This document shows positions 1 through 5,878 of a DNA stretch of 27,832 bases, piece by piece. A program made the position numbers and the translations under genes. The DNA comes from Candidatus Collierbacteria bacterium CG_4_9_14_3_um_filter_43_16 (GTDB taxonomy: Bacteria; Patescibacteriota; Microgenomatia; UBA1400; MFAQ01). The stretch is from contig PFUC01000004.1 in assembly GCA_002789895.1 (NCBI GenBank), positions 1-27,832 on the forward strand. Reading direction: 5' to 3'. The notes below the pieces were generated by a model. The model searched no databases, was not told where the DNA came from, and saw only the letters and a list, made by a program, of their open reading frames with translations. How positions within the stretch are numbered: position 1 is the stretch's first letter; every line of letters starts with the position of its first letter.

Positions 1-2
1 TT

Positions 3-47
3 TGTCCTACCTGTGGAACCAAAATGTTTAAAATCGGCGCTAAGTAA
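3..47 (+). CDS. C-terminal tail of a zinc-ribbon protein (DUF5679-like), partial
   Basis: The window opens inside a plus-strand reading frame that encodes 14 residues, CPTCGTKMFKIGAK, and then TAA at 45-47. The CPxCGTKMFKIG ending is typical of the short treble-clef or zinc-ribbon proteins grouped as DUF5679, whose second zinc knuckle lies at the extreme C-terminus. A rho-independent terminator begins 12 bases after the stop, which supports a real gene end. The first zinc-binding half lies outside the window, so the family call rests on the tail only. Its molecular role is unknown. Confidence 0.6.
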   Translation, partial: CPTCGTKMFKIGAK

Positions 48-59
48 GCATCGAACAAG

Positions 60-94
60 AAGCCCGGGTGAGAGAGATCAAGCTTGGGTTTTTT
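60..94 (+). terminator. Rho-independent terminator after the zinc-ribbon gene
   Basis: A nine-pair stem with three G-T wobbles (60-68 with 83-91) is followed by T residues at 89-94. It lies between two convergent genes. The minus-strand version has only a poor T tract, so it probably serves mainly the plus-strand gene. Confidence 0.6.
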
Positions 95-99
95 GTGAT

Positions 100-648
100 C
101 TAGGTAACTATTTCGGTCATACTAAGCTGTTTTAGCTTAGCGATAAGTTCTTCTTTGCTGTAACCCGAAGTGTCTATCTGTTTAATAATAAACGTTCTTA
201 GTCCCTCGATGATTCTTCTGACCATGACCGCCTCGCTTATTCTGAGATACTTAATTTTAATTTCATTTCTGGTAAAGGTTTTGGATACTATTACCAATTG
301 AGCGAAGAAGGGGGCGGTGTTGACAAAAATGTTGGAAATATCTTTGATGTCGACGCTATGCACTTGAGAAGAAAGGAAAAAAGTCCGATTGATGATTGTC
401 AGCCTACTCTCTTCAATATTTAAAGTATCGGGAAAAAAATCAAAAGGAAATCTATGCGTGCGTATTGTCACCAATATTCGGTTTGATTTTTTGACCAATT
501 TTGCCACCAATACCTTGTCGGTCCGACTGTCATTATTGACGACGATCGCTTCTTTCTGGCCCGAGATGGAATCCGACGCCATCAACGATTGCGTTTTGTT
601 TGACGATACGGTCACCTTACCTGTTTGATCGTCAATTTTGATTTCCAT
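100..648 (-). CDS. Hypothetical protein, 182 aa
   Basis: No family is recognised. Residues 1-45 are polar and probably loosely folded. Residues 50-155 alternate short hydrophobic strands (ILVTIRTHRFPF, LTIINRTFFLSSQV, QLVIVSKTF, IKIKYLRI) and could form a beta-rich domain resembling a PH-like fold, followed by a helix (EAVMVRRIIEGLRTFI) and a charged tail. No signal peptide or membrane segment is visible, and it contains no cysteine. It starts 15 bases downstream of the DUF3096 gene stop on the same strand and probably ends the YtxH-YggT-DUF3096 operon. The PH-like idea is inference from the strand and helix pattern. Confidence 0.6.
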   Translation of the reverse strand: MEIKIDDQTGKVTVSSNKTQSLMASDSISGQKEAIVVNNDSRTDKVLVAKLVKKSNRILVTIRTHRFPFDFFPDTLNIEESRLTIINRTFFLSSQVHSVDIKDISNIFVNTAPFFAQLVIVSKTFTRNEIKIKYLRISEAVMVRRIIEGLRTFIIKQIDTSGYSKEELIAKLKQLSMTEIVT

Positions 649-662
649 AAGTAGCTATGGTT

Positions 663-806
663 TCAGCTAATAATACCCAACCCCAGAAGCCCAATCACAA
701 TCAAGTAGCCGGCGATCAGATAGTTCAGAAATTTTGGGAACATCAAAATCAACAGGCCAAAGATTAACGAGGTTAAGGGAGTTAAGTTTGTTAAAGTAAG
801 ACTCAT
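663..806 (-). CDS. DUF3096-like small membrane protein, 47 aa
   Basis: This gene is short and easily missed. The ATG is at 806-804 and the TGA at 665-663. The product is two closely spaced hydrophobic helices: residues 9-25 (PLTSLIFGLLILMFPKF) and 28-46, with an Asn-Tyr turn between them. The pattern PL-SLI-G-LIL-FPK-LNYLIA-YLI-IGLLGL matches DUF3096, a family of tiny two-helix membrane proteins of unknown function. It lies between the YggT gene (39 bases upstream) and the 182 aa gene (15 bases downstream), all on the same strand. Its function is probably membrane-related; nothing more can be said. Confidence 0.75.
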   Translation of the reverse strand: MSLTLTNLTPLTSLIFGLLILMFPKFLNYLIAGYLIVIGLLGLGIIS

Positions 807-845
807 ATTTTTCTTAAATAATTTTTAATAATAATCTGTATCAAA

Positions 846-1241
846 TTAATTGACTTGTTTTTCGCCCGAAAAGATTCTCATCAGCTTGACTATTCCCCAA
901 GCCAGGATCGCATAAACTATAAGGGCGACGGCCACTGAAGGTTCAATCACCGAAGTGGTTTCCAGCCCATGGGTAAATCCACGACGGAAGATTCCTTCAA
1001 AGGGAAGCACGAACACTCCCGTTATCCCATAAATGATATTGACAAACGGGCTCGAATGACTGGCTCCCATCAATTTTAGAACCAATCGAAAAGCCAGTAG
1101 TGTCTCCACTGCTCCTAAAATATAATAAACTACGTATTCTCGAGTTTGAGAATCGGTAGCTTCTTCCTGACCCGGAGTAATGACAACATTTCTGACGTTG
1201 TTATCTTGAGTCGATACTGTTTCTTTGATTATTTCTGCCAT
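846..1241 (-). CDS. YggT family integral membrane protein
   Basis: The protein has 131 residues. A polar N-terminal stretch of about 35 residues precedes two membrane helices, about 36-58 (VVYYILGAVETLLAFRLVLKL) and 103-122 (VALIVYAILAWGIVKLM). Between them is a loop with the PF...P.EGIFRR pattern seen in YggT proteins. YggT proteins are linked to osmotic stress and, in Gram-positives, to cell division neighbourhoods; their biochemical role is uncertain. The start overlaps the end of the YtxH-like gene by 13 bases, so the two are probably translationally coupled. Confidence 0.75.
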   Translation of the reverse strand: MAEIIKETVSTQDNNVRNVVITPGQEEATDSQTREYVVYYILGAVETLLAFRLVLKLMGASHSSPFVNIIYGITGVFVLPFEGIFRRGFTHGLETTSVIEPSVAVALIVYAILAWGIVKLMRIFSGEKQVN

Positions 1242-1471
1242 ATGCTTTTGACCTCCTTTTTCGCGTTCTTCATGGTCTTGAGGGTATTGGTTGCTTTTTT
1301 CTTACCTTCTGCCATCTTCTCTTCGACTTCATCTTTTCTATTACCAACCTCTTTGTGTATTCCTTCAACGAATCCTTTTAGTTTCTCTTGATTCTTCTTG
1401 TTACTTAACGCTATCGCTCCGGCTACCGCGACACCCGCTCCTACCACCGCTCCCGCTACTACTGCAGCCAT
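1229..1471 (-). CDS. YtxH-like small membrane-anchored protein
   Basis: The protein has 80 residues. Residues 2-23 are an Ala/Gly/Val-rich membrane segment (VVAGAVVGAGVAVAGAIAL). The rest is a highly charged amphipathic helix rich in Lys and Glu, ending in KKEVKSIWQK. This matches YtxH/gas-vesicle-associated stress proteins: a short glycine-rich transmembrane helix plus a coiled-coil-like tail. The ATG sits in CCATGG at 1469-1471. About 85 bases of AT-rich DNA separate it from the upstream regulator gene, with no clear promoter or terminator, so it may be co-transcribed from the promoter at 1733-1761. Confidence 0.65.
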   Translation of the reverse strand: MAAVVAGAVVGAGVAVAGAIALSNKKNQEKLKGFVEGIHKEVGNRKDEVEEKMAEGKKKATNTLKTMKNAKKEVKSIWQK

Positions 1472-1557
1472 GGTACTAACACCACCGCTTTTCTTATCTT
1501 GTTTTTTTGTTTATAAACAGTCATATCTTTCTTTTCGTTTTTTTAATATTGATTGGC

Positions 1558-1725
1558 TTAAATTGTTGGTTTTACAATGATTATTTCTTCGGGTAAATAC
1601 TTTACCAAAGCCATCTCGACTAGATTGGTTAAGGTTAAATTCTCGACTATGGCCTGCGTCTTGGCGTGTTTAATCAATTTTGGATCAAGAAAAAGGGTAA
1701 CTCGTTGCTTTGTATTAGTTGACAT
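1558..1725 (-). CDS. Ribbon-helix-helix DNA-binding protein (orphan antitoxin-like)
   Basis: The protein has 55 residues from the ATG at 1725-1723. A short beta strand (QRVTLFLDPKLI) is followed by two helices (KHAKTQAIVEN, TLTNLVEMALVKYL), the plan of MetJ/Arc-type ribbon-helix-helix repressors and many antitoxins. The open frame extends 12 codons further upstream to a TTG at 1761, but that TTG is the first half of the -35 box. The ATG is one base downstream of the predicted transcription start, so the short form is preferred. No toxin is adjacent: the upstream gene is a Nudix hydrolase and the downstream gene is YtxH-like. A perfect inverted repeat inside its own promoter suggests autoregulation. 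Confidence 0.75.
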   Translation of the reverse strand: MSTNTKQRVTLFLDPKLIKHAKTQAIVENLTLTNLVEMALVKYLPEEIIIVKPTI

Positions 1726-1732
1726 ACTACCT

Positions 1733-1761
1733 ATACTACAACTATATGTAGTACTTGTCAA
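1733..1761 (-). promoter_or_regulatory. Promoter with internal operator for the ribbon-helix-helix gene
   Basis: The minus strand reads TTGACA (1761-1756), 17 bases, then TAGTAT (1738-1733), seven bases, then ATG. Within the spacer and -10 region the half-sites ACTACA (1752-1747) and TGTAGT (1740-1735) form a perfect inverted repeat around TATAGT. A further ACTAC-like copy lies at 1726-1730 on the plus strand. This is a likely self-repression operator. The -35 overlaps the last codons of the Nudix gene. Confidence 0.7.
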
Positions 1762-2231
1762 GTGACGGCGAGAGAAGTCTTCTGTTTCAATACTTCATCA
1801 ATCAAAAATAACTGATTTTTTCGGAGAAGCGGGAGTTTATCCAAGGCAAAAAAACCATAGTCAGAAACTTCGTGGGTAGGCCCAAAATCACCACCAATCA
1901 AAACTCCCGTATAACACATGTCCAAACGTGCAGAGTCACGATCAGTACGGGTTTTGAGAGATTCATCGACACTAACTACCAGGCCAGATTCCTCTTTGAT
2001 TTCCCTTTCAAGTGCTTCTCGTGGGTGTTCCCCTGCCTTAAGATAGCCTCCCGGCAAACTCCATGAATGTGAGCGATAGGTGTGTTTAAAAAGTAGAACT
2101 TCATTTTTGTCGTTAAAAATTATTCCTGTCATACCGATCAAAAACTGATCTTGAAAAATACGCATCACAAAAAGCTGCAATTTCTTGGGAAGGTGGAGGG
2201 CTTTATAAATCTTACTTAATAGATTTTTCAT
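1758..2231 (-). CDS. Nudix hydrolase
   Basis: The protein has 157 residues. The Nudix box is complete at about residues 61-84: G-x5-E-x7-REIKEESGL, with the two catalytic glutamates of REIKEE binding the metal. It hydrolyses a nucleoside diphosphate linked to another moiety; the exact substrate cannot be told from sequence. An N-terminal basic helix (KIYKALHLPKKLQLFVMRIF) precedes the beta-grasp core, which begins at FLIGMTGIIFN. The start overlaps the stop of the LapA-like gene by four bases (ATGA), so translation is probably coupled. Its 3' end overlaps the -35 box of the next gene. Confidence 0.9.
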   Translation of the reverse strand: MKNLLSKIYKALHLPKKLQLFVMRIFQDQFLIGMTGIIFNDKNEVLLFKHTYRSHSWSLPGGYLKAGEHPREALEREIKEESGLVVSVDESLKTRTDRDSARLDMCYTGVLIGGDFGPTHEVSDYGFFALDKLPLLRKNQLFLIDEVLKQKTSLAVT

Positions 2232-2572
2232 AAAGCGTTTGTGTCCTCTGGTTCTACACTCGGTTCGTGCTTCAATTTCTCGTTTTCCAACTCAAGCTGG
2301 TGAACTCTCTTTGTTGATTCTAGCATTTCATCTTTACTATTTTTGATCTCTTTATCCTTTCTGTGAAGTTTAATAGAGGTAGAAATCGAATTAACGATAT
2401 ACATCAAATAAGACAGCCCTAAACCTATTACCAACGAACCGGCAATTACATAATAAAGTGGGATATCCGAGAGACTATATACACCTAGGTTAACTGAGAC
2501 GGGTGTGAAATTATATTTTGAAATATAAACAAGACCGGATCCAACTACCAAAAGTAAGATTAAATTTAGCAT
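2228..2572 (-). CDS. LapA-like (DUF1049) membrane protein
   Basis: The protein has 114 residues. There are two membrane helices, about residues 2-18 (LNLILLLVVGSGLVYI) and 39-62 (YYVIAGSLVIGLGLSYLMYIV), separated by a short outside loop with the N-FTPVSVNLGVYSLSDIP pattern. A charged coiled coil follows, about 70-105 (KEIKNSKDEMLESTKRV). This is the layout of LapA/YciS-type proteins. In Enterobacteria such proteins help assemble LPS regulation complexes; here only the topology is supported. It is the first gene of a two-gene unit with the Nudix hydrolase. Confidence 0.6.
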   Translation of the reverse strand: MLNLILLLVVGSGLVYISKYNFTPVSVNLGVYSLSDIPLYYVIAGSLVIGLGLSYLMYIVNSISTSIKLHRKDKEIKNSKDEMLESTKRVHQLELENEKLKHEPSVEPEDTNAL

Positions 2573-2620
2573 AATATCCTATAAAATATCTAATACTTCC
2601 AGTATACGCTTTTTATTTCA

Positions 2621-2626
2621 ATTATA
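2621..2626 (-). promoter_or_regulatory. Candidate -10 box for the LapA-like/Nudix unit
   Basis: The minus strand reads TATAAT at 2626-2621, predicting a start near 2614 and a leader of about 42 bases. An AGGAT stretch eight bases before the ATG may be a ribosome binding site. No good -35 box was found, so support is modest. Confidence 0.4.
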
Positions 2627-2697
2627 CTTATTCTTCCTACCTAAAAATCCATATCTTCTCGTTGGATACCTGCCTCTGAAGGGGGACGATTTTCGAA

Positions 2698-3387
2698 TTA
2701 TTTCTCGATTTTTTTGTACCAGTCTTCGAGAACTTTCTTGGTAATGTCTTTGGAGCCAAGCCCCAAACTGAGTCCTAGGGCAAGGGCAACGGCCATAATA
2801 AATCCGACGAAAACAGTATTGATGAAGAAACTGGCAATACCTAGCTGGGAGAGGGCAGCCAGAACAAAAAAGGTCATGACGGCATAACTAACGACTTTGC
2901 CGATAAAACGGGCCATAGATGGATCAGACGATCCCAGAGAGCCCTTTACTACTTTCTCAAGGAATCCTGCAACAACAACACCAATAACCAAAGTAATGAC
3001 GGCAGCGATAAGAGTGGGAATACCGGCGATGATACCGTTTAAGAACAGGCTGATGGAGGTAATACCAAGAATGTTGATACCGGCGACAAAGAAAAGGGTG
3101 ACAACCAACCACTTAACTATTTCACCAATGACATCTTCAAACTTCTGTGAGATTTGGGCGTTTTTTAGGAAATCGGTGACAACCGGATTTTTGAAAAGAG
3201 TGCCGAGCTTGGTGATGTTGACAATCTTGGCAGTAAGTGTCTTAAGCCAGTCGGCAAGAAGCCAACCGATGAGGAAGACAACAAGGGCGCCCAGAATATT
3301 GGGCAAAAAGTTAATGACTCCAACCAAGACCTGGTTGGCGGCAAAGGAAAGGGCGTTTTGGAAGGAAAGGAGAACGTTTGTTTGCAT
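2698..3387 (-). CDS. CmpX-like mechanosensitive channel family membrane protein
   Basis: The protein has 229 residues from the ATG at 3387-3385; an alternative GTG lies two codons upstream. It contains two copies of the TM-helix repeat used by CmpX and MscS-related proteins: residues about 20-45 (INFLPNILGALVVFLIGWLLADW) and 118-145, each with the P-x-I-x-A-x-x-x-LIG pattern. Five hydrophobic segments are visible. The C-terminus LGLGSKDITKKVLEDWYKK is characteristic of this family. No MscS beta domain follows, so it is the short form, probably involved in osmotic response in the inner membrane. It is transcribed divergently from rnpB and appears monocistronic. Confidence 0.75.
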   Translation of the reverse strand: MQTNVLLSFQNALSFAANQVLVGVINFLPNILGALVVFLIGWLLADWLKTLTAKIVNITKLGTLFKNPVVTDFLKNAQISQKFEDVIGEIVKWLVVTLFFVAGINILGITSISLFLNGIIAGIPTLIAAVITLVIGVVVAGFLEKVVKGSLGSSDPSMARFIGKVVSYAVMTFFVLAALSQLGIASFFINTVFVGFIMAVALALGLSLGLGSKDITKKVLEDWYKKIEK

Positions 3388-3395
3388 ATACACTT

Positions 3396-3424
3396 ATCAT
3401 AGGAACAATAAGTCTATAAGTCAA
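3396..3424 (-). promoter_or_regulatory. Promoter of the CmpX-like gene
   Basis: The minus strand reads TTGACT (3424-3419), a 17-base spacer, then TATGAT (3401-3396). The predicted start at about 3389 is two bases before the ATG at 3387. No Shine-Dalgarno sequence precedes the ATG. Confidence 0.75.
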
Positions 3425-3429
3425 ATGTC

Positions 3430-3438
3430 TGGTAAAAT
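3430..3438 (+). promoter_or_regulatory. Extended -10 promoter of rnpB
   Basis: TG-G-TAAAAT (3430-3438) is an extended -10 element. Its predicted start, 3445, matches the 5' end of the P1 helix at 3446. There is no convincing -35 box, as expected for an extended -10 promoter. Confidence 0.6.
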
Positions 3439-3445
3439 ATACTAT

Positions 3446-3745
3446 CCCTAGTACGAGAGGAATGGTCGCCTCAGGCGACAGGAAAGTCCGGACAGCTAAA
3501 AGGAAGGGTGGCTGGGGAAACCCAGTCCTTCCCGAGGTGACTCGGGAGGCGCGACAGGGCCACAGAGACGATTAAAGGTGAAACGCCCCGCCGCTCGGCG
3601 GGGATCCTCAAGGAGTAATCTTAGAGGAGTGGTAACCCGCCCCGCTGCAATCGACGAATTGGGATTAAGGTGCCTTTTCCGTCCCTAAAGTCTCGAGCAT
3701 AGATAGATATTCCTCCACGACAGAATCCGGCTTATTGTACTAGGG
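3446..3745 (+). ncRNA. rnpB: RNase P RNA (bacterial class A type)
   Basis: This is the catalytic RNA that trims the 5' leader of tRNA precursors. The terminal P1 helix is formed by CCCTAGTAC (3446-3454) and GTACTAGGG (3737-3745). The conserved GGAAAGTCCGGAC lies at 3480-3492, and its partner ACAGAATCCGGCTTA lies at 3720-3734; together these form the P4 core. The internal GGTGAAACG and a GC-rich hairpin near 3586-3602 are also as expected. Length is about 300 nt, which is short for class A. The gene for the protein partner (rnpA) is not in the window. Confidence 0.93.
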
Positions 3746-3760
3746 AGCCCGCAAGGGCTC
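3745..3760. terminator. Hairpin between rnpB and the AI-2E gene
   Basis: GAGCCC (3745-3750), a GCAA tetraloop and GGGCTC (3755-3760) form a perfect six-pair hairpin. It lies between convergent genes and abuts the end of P1. Neither strand has a good T run, so it may be an inefficient two-way terminator or a 3' processing structure. Confidence 0.5.
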
Positions 3761-3776
3761 GCTTGTTGGGTGAGGG

Positions 3777-4772
3777 CTAGTCGATTTCGGGGATGGTGGT
3801 GTCTTTGTTTAGCCTGACGTGGCCGAGAATGACCCGGGCGCTAAGCACAGTGGGTAAAGCCAGGACAGCAAGAAGAGGACCACCCAATTGAAAACCGATC
3901 ATAATGGCGACGATGGTGATAATGGGATTCAATCCAGCAACCTGTTGCATGACCTTAGGAACGATAAGATTGTTTTCCAATTGCTGAACGATGATAGAAA
4001 CAACGAGGGCGGCCAGACCATGAGTCGGGGAAACTGATAAACCGACCAGAACTGCAGGGACGGTGGCTATTGTAGGTCCAATATTAGGAATTAGTTCCAG
4101 CATACCGGCAATAAGGGCCAAAGGAATCGCAAAAGGAATTCCAATAATGAGATAGCCGATATAACTCAGAAGGCCGACAAGCAACATAAGAAGCAGCTCT
4201 CCCCTAACCCAATAACCAATTTGGACTTCCAGCTTTTCGGCGATGATGTGATAACGGTGACCTTTTTCACCAAACCAGAACTTGAGATAGTTCTCCAAAT
4301 TATGCATATCCTGAATCATGTAATAGCTGACGACAATAACCGTAAAAGCGGTGATAAAAGCCGAGAAAGTGTCGAGAGCAAAAGTAAGAACCTTACCGGG
4401 AACAGTGGCAAATTGGGCATTAAAAGAACCGTCGGTAAACTTGATGGGACTAACTGTATCGATAATGGTAGGTAACTTGATGAGAAAGAGCTGAGTCTGG
4501 TCCAGTAACGGAGAAGCTAAAGAAACGACGGAAAAAATGATAGTCCCGAATACAGCCAATAGAATGACCATGGAAGAAAGAGCTCGATTAATCCTGTATT
4601 TTTCAAGATGGTCCACCAGAGGACAAACTGCCAAAGTGATGAGAACAGCAATAAACAAAAGAATAATGACGTTAGAAAGCTTCATGACGATAAATATGGC
4701 GGCTAGAGAAAATAGGACCCAGAAGATGCTTCCAGTGGAGAAATCAAAGATAATGTGTTTCTGTTTAATCAT
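3777..4772 (-). CDS. AI-2E family transporter
   Basis: The protein has 331 residues and about seven to eight membrane segments, which is usual for the AI-2E (PerM/TqsA/YdiK) family. Helices at about 12-60 come first, then an amphipathic region, and then the family core GIPFAIPLALIAGMLELIPNIGPTIATVPAV (about 214-244, split here by function only). The motif E-x-IPNIGP is diagnostic. Family members export autoinducer-2 in E. coli or act as ion/proton antiporters elsewhere; the substrate here is unknown. The start overlaps the stop of miaA by four bases (ATGA). It is the last gene of the HU-miaB-miaA-AI-2E run. Confidence 0.88.
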   Translation of the reverse strand: MIKQKHIIFDFSTGSIFWVLFSLAAIFIVMKLSNVIILLFIAVLITLAVCPLVDHLEKYRINRALSSMVILLAVFGTIIFSVVSLASPLLDQTQLFLIKLPTIIDTVSPIKFTDGSFNAQFATVPGKVLTFALDTFSAFITAFTVIVVSYYMIQDMHNLENYLKFWFGEKGHRYHIIAEKLEVQIGYWVRGELLLMLLVGLLSYIGYLIIGIPFAIPLALIAGMLELIPNIGPTIATVPAVLVGLSVSPTHGLAALVVSIIVQQLENNLIVPKVMQQVAGLNPIITIVAIMIGFQLGGPLLAVLALPTVLSARVILGHVRLNKDTTIPEID

Positions 4773-5833
4773 TTTGTATATATTTCTGCCAGTTTTTGAC
4801 TTAATGATTTATCTACTTCACTTTTATCATACCAAAATATACTGGGTTGTTTCTTAAACCAGACCATTTGCCGACGGGCATAATCCACTTCGGATGCCGT
4901 CCACAGGTCTACCAGTGTTTCTTGAGAGATTTCATGGTGCAAGAATTGAAGAATCTGTTTGACGCCCAGACTCGTGTAGATTGGCAAGTGGAGGTCGGGG
5001 TATTTTTTAATTATATTTTTTACTTCTTCCACGGCTCCATTTTCTAATCTATCAATAACTCTATGATTGATCTGTGATTTCTGAATTACTTTATCGACTT
5101 TAAGGCCAACCCAAAGAAAGTTTGGTGGAGTGAGATTGCCGCGGTTCGAAGTACCGAAACTCGCAATGACGTTGGAGGAAGAAAAAGCGGTACTCATTGG
5201 ATGGATTCCCGCCTCCGCGGGAATGACGGAAGGCGAGGATGACAAGGGGAGGGTTTTTTGTTGTGAAGAGAAGATTTCGATGGCACGGATGAGACGTCTT
5301 GGATTATGGAGATCGGAGTTGTTTAGGGAAGCGAATTTGTGGGGATTTAATTTTGATAGACGGGATTGTAAAGACTGAAGATCTAGTTTCTCCAGATCCA
5401 AACGGAGAGATGGATTGGATGGAACGTGGACGTTGAGAAGATCTGAGGTAATGGCTTGCAAATACAAGCCGGTGCCTCCGACGATGATGAGAGGAATACT
5501 TTGAATAAATGATTTGTTAATCATTTTTTGAGAATAATTGACATAATCAGATAAGTTGAAGGGTTGGTTCGGCTCCACTAGATCCAGCCCAAAGTACCTG
5601 ATGCCTTGGGGAAGGTCACGAGGAATGTCCTTCCCCGTAACAATGTCCAGACCCTTGTATATCTGGCGGGAGTCGGCGGAGAGGATGTTGACGGATCGAG
5701 GTGGAGTGAGATTGCCACAGCACTTCGTGCTTCGCAATGACGAAGCGATGGAGAGAGCGAGGGAGGTTTTGCCGGAGGAAGTGGGGCCGCAGATGATGAG
5801 GATGGTTTGGTTTGTTTTTGTTATAGCTTTCAT
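4769..5833 (-). CDS. miaA: tRNA dimethylallyltransferase with two repeat-encoded insertions
   Basis: MiaA transfers a dimethylallyl group to N6 of A37 in tRNAs reading UNN codons. The P-loop GPTSSGKT is at residues 16-23, SADSRQIYKGLDIVTGK at 52-68, IVGGTGLY at 117-124, and the C-terminal zone YARRQMVWFKK is near the end. At 354 aa it is longer than the usual 300-315. The excess is explained by residues about 31-47 and about 202-238, both encoded by palindromic repeats (5700-5742, and 5124-5171 plus 5197-5230). Both insertions keep the frame and contain the shared string GNLTPP. The first lies between the P-loop helix and the ADSRQ strand; the second lies before the WVGL strand. It follows miaB, separated only by a repeat. 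Activity is likely but not certain. Confidence 0.93.
   Translation of the reverse strand: MKAITKTNQTILIICGPTSSGKTSLALSIASSLRSTKCCGNLTPPRSVNILSADSRQIYKGLDIVTGKDIPRDLPQGIRYFGLDLVEPNQPFNLSDYVNYSQKMINKSFIQSIPLIIVGGTGLYLQAITSDLLNVHVPSNPSLRLDLEKLDLQSLQSRLSKLNPHKFASLNNSDLHNPRRLIRAIEIFSSQQKTLPLSSSPSVIPAEAGIHPMSTAFSSSNVIASFGTSNRGNLTPPNFLWVGLKVDKVIQKSQINHRVIDRLENGAVEEVKNIIKKYPDLHLPIYTSLGVKQILQFLHHEISQETLVDLWTASEVDYARRQMVWFKKQPSIFWYDKSEVDKSLSQKLAEIYTK
5124..5171 (+). repeat. Palindromic repeat, type A copy 1 (inside miaA)
   Basis: It begins GGTGGAGTGAGATTGCC and ends TCGCAATGACG, with an inner GGTTCG/CGAAAC pairing. The outer ATTGC/GCAAT arms match. It shares its first 17 bases exactly with the copy at 5700. 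It is read in frame in miaA on the opposite strand. Confidence 0.8.
5197..5230 (+). repeat. Palindromic repeat, type B copy 1 (inside miaA)
   Basis: ATTCCCGC (5205-5212) and GCGGGAAT (5217-5224) form a perfect eight-pair stem, followed by GACGG. The minus-strand reading is the familiar peptide VIPAEAGIHP, found in many bacteria as the translation of this dispersed repeat. It lies 25 bases from type A copy 1 and forms a compound insertion with it. Confidence 0.85.
5700..5742 (+). repeat. Palindromic repeat, type A copy 2 (inside miaA)
   Basis: It runs from GGTGGAGTGAGATTGCC to TTCGCAATGACG, with an inner hairpin GCACTTCGTGC. It lies near the 5' end of miaA and codes for residues about 31-47 in frame. 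Confidence 0.8.
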
Positions 5834-5839
5834 GTTTCC

Positions 5840-5870
5840 CGGATGGATCCCCGCATTCGCGAGGATGACA
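5840..5870 (+). repeat. Palindromic repeat, type B copy 2 (between miaB and miaA)
   Basis: GGATCCCCGCATTCGCGAGG followed by ATGAC has the type B termini (GGAT...ATGAC) with a decayed stem. It fills most of the 45 bases between the miaB stop and the miaA start. Confidence 0.7.
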
Positions 5871-5878
5871 AATATAAC

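Noticed and set aside
1558..2231. Nudix plus ribbon-helix-helix pair as a toxin-antitoxin module
   Set aside because: The Nudix gene is coupled to the LapA-like gene instead, and the regulator has its own promoter; no toxin fold is adjacent.
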